Positions 52,284 through 61,398 of a stretch of DNA of 64,000 bases are shown here, piece by piece (the first letter of the stretch is position 1; each line of letters begins with the position of its first letter). The DNA lies in the NCBI GenBank assembly GCA_030068145.1, contig JAPJBO010000336.1, positions 1 to 64,000 on the forward strand. The letters are read 5' to 3'. Below the pieces are notes generated by a model. That model made no database searches. It had not been told where the DNA came from and was given only the letters and a program-made list of their open reading frames with translations. The translations under genes and the position numbers were made by a program. Source of the stretch: Diplonema papillatum. Its lineage: Eukaryota > Euglenozoa > Diplonemea > Diplonemida > Diplonemidae.

Positions 52284-53944
52284 CCGGTTGACCGTCAAAA
52301 AAGTCGACATAACCGTACTGTTTACCGTGGTCGTACGGCGTGCATCTACCGAGCTTTGACCTCGCTGCATGTTAGGCACGTGACCGGTATTTTTTGCAAC
52401 CCCAGGTTTCCCTTCCTGAAAGTGTGTAAATACCGCCGGGAATCGTTGGCGAGACTCCTTGCGTTTGCGCTGCCCTCGATTGCGCGAGTCCGAAAGCCTA
52501 GCATACCGTAAAAAGGTCCTCCGTGCATGCCGCCTGCAATGCAGTGCCAGATGGGAACGGTTGCGAGCAAGACGAATCCAACTGCTAAGTAGGCCACAGC
52601 ATATCACTTCATCGAAGAAGTTGAGTCGAGTAGTGTGCAACTTCTGTTCCAGTCAACGCTGGGAGATCAGGTCGATACATGTCATGTATACTGGAAAACG
52701 AGTCTCCGCAGGGACGTGTAAGGCCCTCAAGTCCAGCCGTTTTCGGTAGCGACGACAGGAGACTCCTTTTCCATCGATCTCTGCAAGGGCAGTCTAGTAG
52801 ATGCCGGAGGCATGCAAGTTTTCTCTTCCCGAAAGGAACTGAGTGGTTGACCAACGGTCAGCAACGCCTTTTGCACTTGGTCATCCATTTACCGTTCCTT
52901 TGCTCTCGCTTCTTGTCAAGATACAAGGTACACCAAGTCCTGGCTGCAGCAAAGTGGCTGCCTTGCGACGTTAACACCGGTTAAGACGACAAATCCAGTA
53001 TCGCCGAATTCTGCCACAGAGTGCGAGGGGAACCGTGGGTTAAGATATTCCCCCTTTGCGTATCGATCAGATCGGGGAATCTGTGGCTAAGATCCGCATT
53101 TCTTCGTCGCTTAATCCCGTCTGTGTGTCCGGTCACCCGACTGCGGCCCTTCCCTCCTTGAGCTCGGGCGGTCTCCAGTCTTTTTTAACTAGTCAACTTG
53201 TCGTCATAAAGACCCTACTGCGTGGCATGATGGGAGCACTGCATTCCTCTCGGTGTCGCCATCCTTCCGACGCTTCGGCCGTTTCCGGCCTCTCAGTATC
53301 CCCGCGTTGGACTGTGTGCACAGTGGGCCACGTCTGGCCAGGCTGCACAGCTGGGCCTCATCTCTCGCATGGAGCAGCTTTATCACTGCGCCCGCTACCG
53401 TGTTTCCCCGTTCCACCCTTTGCGTCTTCTTAGTCGCGTTCTTTTGTTTTCGGCCAGCGATCGTCACACTAGAATAGTCACTCACGCAGGTGACGGGGCC
53501 GCGTCCCGCACCGCGGCTTCAACGAAGCAACTTCCGCCCGCCACAGTCTCGGAAAAGGTCAGCGCGGTAGCGGCTACTACGAGCACATACACAGGTGGGC
53601 CAAAGGACTCACCGTGCCGGTATGTTGATGGAAAGCAGCAGCCGGTTGGCAATATTGATGGACATAGCGCATCATTGCCTCTGCGTCTTTTCTCGGCTGA
53701 AGTCGTCTGTGTTCAGCGCTTCACCAAGAAATATCAGGCATAGTACGTACGACGTTGTGGCAGCAAGAGGTCCTTCGGTCTACCCCGAGCTGGGTTTCTC
53801 ACCTGCTACTAGGTGCACTCAAGACCGTCTTTCTCATGCGCGAGCGGCCATTCTTATCCAAGCTTTTCCCCACCGCCCGGCCACCTTTATGAAATCAGAG
53901 AGCTTTGACAAAAAAGGAAAGGCACAAAAAGGAAAAACAAGGTC
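52284..53944. other. Intergenic, nothing recognised
   Basis: No domain-bearing frame on either strand. Frames overlapping 53369-53743 are open but lack any motif. Confidence 0.5.
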
Positions 53945-54943
53945 ATGCCGCGGTTTGACGACCTCATAGTTGCTTGGGCAAAAGATGCCAGCATCTCGAA
54001 AGAGGACAAGCTTGCCGTGATGCAGTACTGCGGCCGCGGAGTGTCCGACTTGGAGGCGGTGGGAATCGAGAAGAACGAGGCTGCCATCAGGAATTCGCGG
54101 AAGAAGGTCGAGTCCCTGACGTACCAGCTTAGCAGCAAAGCGGGCGAGCAGTCGATCAGGGACACGCCGACGCTGAAGCTTCCGATCATCGGAGCGGGCC
54201 TGTACTTCAGCAGCACCGAAAACTCGAAGACAGTCGGGAGGGACAGTGCATATGAGGCGATCAAGGCGGGGTTCAGGCTCCTCGACACCGCGATGTGGTA
54301 CGACAACGAGGAAGAGGTCGGGGCGGCGGTGCAGCAAGCCATCGACGAAGGCATCGTGACCCGGGAGGAGCTGATCATCACGACGAAAGTGTGCAACCCG
54401 GAAAACGAAGAAATCCACGCCCTGATGTCGGACCCGGAAATTGATGCCACCGAAGGGGTTTACCAGCACATCCGCGAATCCGTCGAGAGGCTGGGCACCG
54501 AGCCCGACGTCATTTTGGTCCACTGGCCCTCCGCATGGGACTTGAAGGACACCGAACTGGCGGCGCAAAAGAGGCACGCCATCTGGAAAGGCCTGGAAAA
54601 AGCCAAAGAAGAAGGGCTCGCGCAGTCCATCGGCGTGTCCAACTTCACCCTCCGACACTACGACGAACTCATCTCAGCCGGTGTCACGTACGCCCCGGCC
54701 ATTAACCAGCTGGAGATCAACCCTTTTATTCCATCCGATGACCTGGTCGAGGGGTCGCAGCAGCGCGGCATGATCGTTCAGGCTTACAGCCCCTTCGGTT
54801 CCCACAAGTTCGTGAAGGAGATGCTCTCCAACGAAACGCTCCTTTCGATCGCAGAGGAGACGGACGCCACGCCAGGGCAGGTCATCCTCTCCTGGCTGAC
54901 GCAGCGCGGGATCATTCCGCTCCCTCGTAGCAGCAACCCGGAG
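53945..54943 (+). CDS. Aldo-keto reductase, first exon(s)
   Basis: 333 codons from the ATG at 53945 to a splice donor GAG|GTATGC at 54944. Residues 1-76 are an extra N-terminal helical region (ISKEDKLAVMQYCGRGVSDLEAVG) not usual for the family. The (beta/alpha)8 barrel begins at LKLPIIGAGLYF. The catalytic tetrad is complete: D114 (RLLDTAMWYDN), Y119, K148 (IITTKV) and H193 (VHWP). SIGVSNF and the cofactor-binding PLPRSSNPE close the barrel; IPLPRSSNPE normally goes on with an Arg that contacts NADPH 2'-phosphate. The protein would reduce aldehydes or ketones with NADPH in the cytosol. The C-terminal part (about 30-50 residues) was not found downstream. The next 75 bp lead to a GGAA repeat, which is then inside an intron. 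Either a later exon exists or the gene is truncated. Confidence 0.88.
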
Positions 54944-55030
54944 GTATGCACATCTTTTACAAACGTGGCTTTTCTGTACTCTCGGTACTCGGGAATCGCA
55001 TTTCACCTCCGAGCATTGCACCAGGAGTTT

Positions 55031-55181
55031 GGGAAGGAAGGAAGGAAGGAAGGAAGGAAGGAAGGAAGGAAGGAAGGAAGGAAGGAAGGAAGGAAGGAAG
55101 GAAGGAAGGAAGGAAGGAAGGAAGGAAGGAAGGAAGGAAGGAAGGAAGGAAGGAAGGAAGGAAGGAAGGAAGGAAGGAAAA
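55031..55181. repeat. GGAA microsatellite, about 37 units
   Basis: Uninterrupted GGAA repeats, followed by a slightly disturbed end. It lies in the presumed intron after 54943. Frames through it read KEGR or LPSF cycles and are not genes. Confidence 0.97.
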
Positions 55182-55765
55182 AAGGAAACAGGCCGCTTCG
55201 GGTCCAGGAACGTGACGGTCAACCACAGCTTGCAAAGCTTGAGTCGATGGCAGCACAGCTAGTGCTACAACCCCGTCCGTTCTGCCCTGTGACTGACCGT
55301 CTCGACGAGCTTGTGTTCAGCGCAAGCGCCAAGCCCCAAGATGCGCCACGCCTTGATGCTTTAGTTTGGGAAATCGGTAGCCACTTGACCCGTAGGTCCG
55401 TGACTCTGCAGTACCGCCGAACACACGAAGCTTGGCTCCCGTGTAGCAGGCTTCCCTGGTACCTATAGCAGCGCAAGAAGAAACGGAAAGTCTTGAACCG
55501 AACAACCGGCATCCTTACGTTGCGAACTCCTCATATCCACTGGCCAAAAGCGAGGTTGGGGGGGTGACGCAGAACTTCTTACCTCGGGCTTACCGTCTGG
55601 CTCCTAATTTATGTAGTTTTTAATTTACAAATATTGGGAAATTTGAAAAATAATAATTAATGATTTATAAATTAAAAATTGCATAAAACAAAGGCCTGTA
55701 AATCAGAGCGTGCTACACCTGTACCGTGCAACCCGAACAGGCCCATCACCTAAGACATATAAACA
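55182..55765. other. Unassigned sequence, probably intron / intergenic
   Basis: No aldo-keto reductase C-terminus is recognisable. 55610-55690 is very AT-rich, with TAATTTACAAAT and TTATAAATTAAAAATT. Confidence 0.45.
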
Positions 55766-56847
55766 ATGTCAATATCTAGTCACTTTTGCGACCAGATCAG
55801 GAAAGGCGAAGAGGCGAAGGCGGAGGAAGAGGTCCAACTGGGAACAGGGAATGTGAAGAGGACAGTCTTCACAGAAAGAGATATCACAGAGCAGGCGGGC
55901 TGTGTGCAAATCGATGTGGTTAGACTGTGGAGCAAGAACAACCCCAACCGCACAATCAGTGCTTGCATATTGAATAAATACGTGCCCCACAAGAAGGAGG
56001 CAGGTGAGTACTTCACCCCCAAGCAGCGCGGACCGAAGCTCTTGCTGACTCTTGCAGAAGAGGAGAGCTTGCTCAAGCTGACAGCACGGACCGCGAACTC
56101 GGATGGGGTATCACAGGCGGGAAGTTCTCTGCAATGGCGCTCTCAAAAGAGGCCATCGAACAGTCATGGGGGTTGTGTGGAACCCATCGTGCAATGGGGT
56201 TATCTCAACCAATCCGAAAGGACAACACACCTACCGATGTTGTGTTCGACAAGTACGTTGCTTTGCTCAAAGAACCGACCGATTGGGACAAGACCCTCAG
56301 TGAGGTTGAGGAGACCGAACGCGACCGCACAGCAAGGCAGCCCACAGAGGAGCCTGAACCTGCTATCGTCTTACCCCCAGCCTCTGCAACGCAGTCACAA
56401 CCCCACGATCAAGTTCCCCCTGTCCTTCCAGCCACACCAAGACCGAAAGCGGCAGGAAAGCGTGTAGGCCGACCTCGAAAGCCACCACCGAAGGGACAAC
56501 CCAGCATCTTCACGTTCTTGCAGAAAAGACCTCTTCCGACTCTGGTGAGAAAAAAGCACGCACCGAAGGTGCCACACCTGAAAGCAGGAATTAGGGATCC
56601 TCCCATCTCTCCCCCTCTCGCGCTTTTCAAAAGAATATACCAAAACTACGCATTTATTTTCTTTCTTTACCCCAGTGCACCACCATCCGCCAAACTACTT
56701 TCTCCTTCGCTCCGCACCCAGTGGAAGCATCAAGTGAAGAACCGCACACAGGCGTACCGTACCGTCCGTGTCAGGCATCCTGGCCATACCGTGCGGTCTG
56801 CACTATACTGGCCTGCGGCGCTTCCCTCGCGTTCTACCTTCATTTAA
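55766..56847 (+). pseudogene. AT-hook protein with one frameshift
   Basis: The ATG at 55766 opens a frame (MSISSHFCDQIRKGEEAKAEEE) that is protein-like to about residue 108 (KQRGPKLLLTLAEEESLLKL). Continuation is in the next frame from about 56090 (TDRELGWGITGGKFSAMAL, KEAIEQSWGLCGTHRAMGLS). This then has a Pro-rich linker and a clear AT-hook, KRVGRPRKPPPK (about 56457-56492), followed by QPSIFTFLQKR, which resembles a PCNA-interacting box. The AT-hook binds the minor groove of AT-rich DNA. The family of the first part is unknown; DNA-binding proteins of mobile elements fit. One indel or a short intron must join the frames. The end runs toward the 19-bp satellite. Confidence 0.5.
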
Positions 56848-56969
56848 AGCGTACTGCCATCGTGACCATCAAAACCCATTCCCCTTCGCCCTGCACCCCG
56901 TGAAAGCATCAGGAGAAGAAGCGCACAGAGGGGTGCCGTACCGTCTGCGTCGAGAAAACGGCTGTGTAT

Positions 56970-57390
56970 ACCGTGTGGTATGCACCATACCGTGTGGTAT
57001 GCACCATACCGTGTGGTATGCACCATACCGTGTGGTATGCACCATACCGTGTGGTATGCACCATACCGTGTGGTATGCACCATACCGTGTGGTATGCACC
57101 ATACCGTGTGGTATGCACCATACCGTGTGGTATGCACCATACCGTGTGGTATGCACCATACCGTGTGGTATGCACCATACCGTGTGGTATGCACCATACC
57201 GTGTGGTATGCACCATACCGTGTGGTATGCACCATACCGTGTGGTATGCACCATACCGTGTGGTATGCACCATACCGTGTGGTATGCACCATACCGTGTG
57301 GTATGCACCATACCGTGTGGTATGCACCATACCGTGTGGTATGCACCATACCGTGTGGTATGCACCATACCGTGTGGTATGCACCATACC
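56970..57390. repeat. 19-bp minisatellite, 22 copies
   Basis: Unit ACCGTGTGGTATGCACCAT, almost without variation. Each unit has GGTATG-CAC-CATACC, a 6-bp hairpin. Because 19 is not a multiple of three, all frames are open and give the same 19-residue cycle; none is a gene. Confidence 0.98.
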
Positions 57391-58010
57391 GTGGGCCTGC
57401 GGCGCCGCTAAAGCGGCGCCGCTGAAAAAACTTAATTATTTAGTCCACAAAAAGTGCCGCCGAAAATAATTAGTAACGATTTACAAATTAGCGGCCGATA
57501 AAATTATACACCACGCTTATTATTGGCCTATATATTAGAAGCTAGACGGTATTTCGGACCGGCCGCGTTGCTGCCCTCAAACCTCGTACCCGTGTGTTTG
57601 CTAACAAGAAAGATAAACGGCAAACCAAAGTAGTGCAGTCTAGACCACTAGACTGCACTACTTGTGCCACGAAAGATACAAATCCCGATACCATGCCGCA
57701 TAAAGAACATGAGACTGCAAATAAAACCGCCCGAACAGTACAGTTTTTCGGGAGGGGAGTTGCTCACAAACCCAGGCCCCACCGTTTGCCCCCTCTTGTA
57801 CTCCAATAGAGACAGAAGGGATTCCAACTCGCACCCAAGCACACACACGTGGTTGAGAAACGGAGGAGGAGAGACTATGCTGCCTCAAGCACCACTCCAG
57901 CCCAGGCCCCAGCATCCCGGTGGGCATCAGCAGTAACCTAGAAGAAAGTACTCTCGCTAAGAGAGGCGCCACGTAAAAACGGGCCCACAACGGGCTGATG
58001 GGGCTGATGC
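57391..58010. other. Spacer with palindromes
   Basis: GCGGCGCCGC occurs twice (57400-57424), and 57420-57540 is AT-rich. A 16-bp-arm hairpin lies at 57628-57663. No gene is seen. Confidence 0.6.
57628..57663. other. Perfect 16-bp stem with ACCA loop
   Basis: AAGTAGTGCAGTCTAG (57628-57643) pairs with CTAGACTGCACTACTT (57648-57663). Confidence 0.9.
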
Positions 58011-58014
58011 CCAT

Positions 58015-58330
58015 AACGGTAGACAAATCTAAGTTTTTGCCCATAACGGTATAGTCGCCCAAGTTTTTGCCCATAACGGTATACTCGCCCAAGTTTTTGC
58101 CCAAACCGGTATACCCGCCCAAGTTTTTGCCCATAACGGTATACTCGCCCACGTTTTTGCCCATAACGGTATACCCGCCCAAGTTTTTGCCCATAACGGT
58201 ATACTCGCCCACGTTTTTGCCCATAACGGTATACCCGCCCAAGTTTTGCTCATAACGGTATAGTCGCCCAAGTTTTTGCCCATTACGGTATAGCTGCCTA
58301 AGTTTTTAAGGTTTTGCCCATAACGGTACA
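58015..58330. repeat. 30-bp minisatellite GCCCATAACGGTATAC, about ten copies
   Basis: Unit CCCAAGTTTTTGCCCATAACG plus GTATACTCG or GTATACCCG. Two variants alternate in the middle. Inverted copies are at 59339-59430. Confidence 0.95.
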
Positions 58331-58837
58331 CGATTGTGAAGTTTTTGCCCAAACCGGTTTTGAGACCAAAAAATGAGCCGCGCCGAAAAACGGCCTGACC
58401 CATTTTGAATCATGCAGAAATTCCTTCGACCTCCCCAGCCTGACCAGTTCGATTCAGCCACACCGAAACGTACGAGGGTTGACCTGGGTTCACTGGCCCG
58501 TTGACGCGTGCGGGCGGCTGTGCTGGGAGAAGGCAGGGTACTTGATGATGTGGACGGGCCAGTAACCCAACGTCACCCGGCCATGCGCGCACTACCGAGC
58601 AGCGACTTCGAGCTGAGTCTCCAAAAAGTTTGAACCCTCGTTTTCGTGCATGTTGTATAATTCCGGTTTCATCCCGCAAAATCTAGAGAGATCGGAAATT
58701 GATCAGCGGGTGGAAGGAAGTTCCTGTTGGCGGAATTGAACTGGCGGAAAACACAACAGAAATTGCCGCATTGAACAGCAAAAGGCGAGCATGAAAAGTA
58801 AGAAAGAGCTTTTCACGCCAACGTGCGGAAAAGTTGG
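58331..58837. other. Spacer, no gene supported
   Basis: Mostly unique sequence. A further copy of the AAGTTTTTGCCCAAACCGG motif is at 58338. Confidence 0.5.
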
Positions 58838-59330
58838 TCCAAAATTTGGACCCAATACTTGGACCAAAATCCGAGCCAAACTTGGACCCACACATTTGAA
58901 CCCAATACTTTGACCCAATACTTGAACCCAAAACTTGAACCCAAAACTTGGACCTAAAACTTGGACCCAAAACTTGGAGTCAAAACTTGCCCAATACTTG
59001 GACCCACAAGACTGTGGATCCAAGTTTGGGTCGTGGCACAAGTTTGGCCAGAACTTGGACCCAAAACTTCGACCAAAGTAAGGACCCAAAACAGAAGTTG
59101 CCACATTGAACAGCTAAAGGCGAGCATGAAAAGTAAGAAGGACCCAAAACTTGGAGTCAAAACTTGACCCAATACTTGGACTCAAAACTTGCCCAATACT
59201 TGGAGTCCAAGTTGGACCCACAAGACTGTGGGTCCAAGTTTGGGTCGTGGCACTAGTTTGGCCAGAACTTGGACCCAAAACTTTGACCCCAAACTTTGGG
59301 GCCAAAGTAAGGACCCAAAATCCACACAGG
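58838..59330. repeat. ACTTGGACCCAAA degenerate array
   Basis: Irregular 10-14-bp units (AACTTGGACCCAA, TACTTGGACCCA), interrupted at 59092-59139 by a roughly 50-bp segment (AGGCGAGCATGAAAAGTAAG) that also precedes the array at 58785-58806. A CAAGACTGTGGGTCCAAGTTTG block recurs at 59008 and 59220. Confidence 0.9.
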
Positions 59331-59338
59331 AAGTGTGG

Positions 59339-59430
59339 AACCGTTATGGGCAAAAACTTGGATTTCCATCCGTTATGGGCAAAAACTTAGCGACCATACC
59401 GTTATGGGCAAAAACTTAGCGACTATACCT
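59339..59430. repeat. Inverted copies of the 30-bp minisatellite
   Basis: CCGTTATGGGCAAAAACTT appears three times in the orientation opposite to 58015-58330, so the ACTTGGACCC array sits between inverted minisatellite blocks. Confidence 0.9.
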
Positions 59431-59633
59431 GGTGTGATCGGTATAACCATGGGGTACTACGGGGGAACTACGGGGAACTGGCCTTGGGGTGTCCTTTTTT
59501 TTTTGGTGGTTCTTGAGGGGCATAGGTCTCATGTTTCCCTCAGACTGCGGGGGCTTTGGAGTTAGTTAAAGGGTTTGGGGCTTTTTGGGGGTGTTGGTGG
59601 ACAGGGGCGCCAGGGGTCTTCAAACCGGCGCGT

Positions 59634-59991
59634 TTAAATTTAGGGAAAACGACAAAGTGGATTCTATATAACTGGATTACGACAAAGTGGATTATAATCC
59701 ACTTTGTCGCCAATCCACTTTGTCGCCTAATCCACTTTGTCGCCCCGTATGACGGACCTAAGCTCACTTTTGATGGTTTCAATGAACTCAAACAGCTCAA
59801 AATAGTCACTTTCCCTGTGGGAACTTTTTGTGAAAGGGTCCCCCTATATAATTCATGCCGGTTGTCAGAAGCGACAAAGTGGATTATCAAAAGCGACAAA
59901 GTGGATTATTACTGGATTATAATCCACTAATAATCCACTTTGTCGTAATCCAGTTATATAGAATCCGTTTTGTCGTTGACCCTAAATTTAA
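59634..59991. mobile_element. 358-bp MITE with AACGACAAAGTGGATT-type TIRs
   Basis: 59634-59700 and 59925-59991 are inverted copies of about 65 bp: TTAAATTTAGGG, ACGACAAARNGGATT, CTATATAACTGGATTACGAC. Extra CGACAAAGTGGATT copies occur in both orientations inside. The centre (59764-59846) is the dispersed repeat also seen at 19285. No coding capacity. Confidence 0.8.
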
Positions 59992-60178
59992 CAGAGAAGC
60001 ATTGCATAATAAAGCTAGACAGCTTTATGAAATGCTTCTCTGTGTTCTAACATCTGCTGCTGTAGCCTAAACGAAATGTGACCCCAATACGATGCAATCG
60101 CCTTACAGGTGACTTTTGCATCCGGAATCTCAAGCGAGCTCGAACTCTAAATAAAGCGCAAATCATCTCTCTCGTAAA

Positions 60179-61132
60179 ATGATCGTTTCCATTGAACTGG
60201 CTACAAAAGAAAGTACCCAAATAAAGGCACGAAACAAAATTCAAAAGCGTAAAATGCAATTCTGTATCGGCGTTACGTTTCACTGCTTTACGAAATATCT
60301 CCAAGTCCGCACGACGGAAGAGCGTGAGGAGAACGACAACAGCGAGACCGAAGAAAGCGACACCATCGACCTGAAGGAAGAAGACATGAAGTACAACGCC
60401 GACTTTATGACTAACGGCTCGCTGCAAACGTTCCACGAGTCCACAATACGGCCGCACCTGCTGGAATGCGGAAACCAGCTTGCAGAAAAGAAAGACGCTC
60501 CTTTCCTTAGGGGGGCTACCGGTGTCGCACGTCGCTGGTTTTATAAGGAGCGCGACGACGAGACGGAAGTGCTCAACGACGCGGGACTACAAAAGGTCGT
60601 CGAAAAGAAGTTGAACCTCCATATAGTGGTCCGTTTGGAGCTGAAAAAGCACTCGGCAAAGCACGTCCGAAAGCACCTGCTAACACACGACGCGGAAGTG
60701 CACGACAACTCATACACATCGCGGGCGGACAGTAGCTCGATGATTACGAACAAGTTGGAGGAGGCGCTGTGTGACAGGTTCGGCAAGGTGGGGCTGAAGT
60801 TCGGACCCTCTTGGGTGCTTTGTATTTGTGGCACAAAGGTCAGCAACCCGCCGGACAGGCTTTCTGACGGGACGTCGTTTGTACGACACGGTTGTCGATG
60901 CCCGAAGTTCGCCAAGAAGCTGTCAAAGAACGCGAAAGCAGACCTAAAAGCTTTCAGAGAAAAAGAAGCTGCTAAAAATAAGAAGAAGGTGGCGGCCAGG
61001 AAGGATCTCACAAGGGGCATGTCCGAACAAGAAAAGGCCAACGCCAAAAAGATGTTTGAAATGGTTGGCTTCAAACGAAAGGCAGACGAGGAAGCAGAGG
61101 TCGAGAACCCACGCAAAGAGGCAAAAATCTAG
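60179..61132 (+). CDS. Unknown basic protein with C-terminal Cys/His cluster
   Basis: 317 codons from an ATG at 60179. Residues 45-70 are acidic (REENDNSETEESDTIDLKEED). Residues 75-215 look globular (FMTNGSLQTFHESTIRPHLLE; FLRGATGVARRWFYKERDDE). About 215-245 has CICGTKV...HGCRCPKF, a possible zinc site with CxC and HxCxC. The last 75 residues are a basic coiled-coil-like tail (KKLSKNAKADLKAFREKEAAKNKKK) with a likely nuclear signal (FKRKADEE). Family not recognised. It may form a unit with the next gene, 270 bp downstream on the same strand, given similar charged, nuclear-type tails. It could be part of a large transposon. Confidence 0.6.
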   Translation: MIVSIELATKESTQIKARNKIQKRKMQFCIGVTFHCFTKYLQVRTTEEREENDNSETEESDTIDLKEEDMKYNADFMTNGSLQTFHESTIRPHLLECGNQLAEKKDAPFLRGATGVARRWFYKERDDETEVLNDAGLQKVVEKKLNLHIVVRLELKKHSAKHVRKHLLTHDAEVHDNSYTSRADSSSMITNKLEEALCDRFGKVGLKFGPSWVLCICGTKVSNPPDRLSDGTSFVRHGCRCPKFAKKLSKNAKADLKAFREKEAAKNKKKVAARKDLTRGMSEQEKANAKKMFEMVGFKRKADEEAEVENPRKEAKI

Positions 61133-61398
61133 CTTTCTGGTGATAGCCTCCATCGTAAAGGCATTTCTTTTTTTGTGTGTTCCCGACGATCAATTATAGT
61201 TTTTTGTTGTCTCAATTCTCTTTTGTTCTGGATGTCCATTGGAAGCGACGGCCTGTCTATCCGGCGGCAACTCGGGTATTCGACTAGCTGACGAAGAGAA
61301 ATTAACGTTTGTAATGTCGGTGTGTTCAAAACCAATGCAGGGGTTTGTTGCAGGAAAAGGAACGAGAGCGAGTCAGGAAAGCCTGGAACAACGGGGAG

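Noticed and set aside
56844..57469. Several frames of 140-230 codons on both strands
   Set aside because: All are the 19-bp satellite read in each phase.
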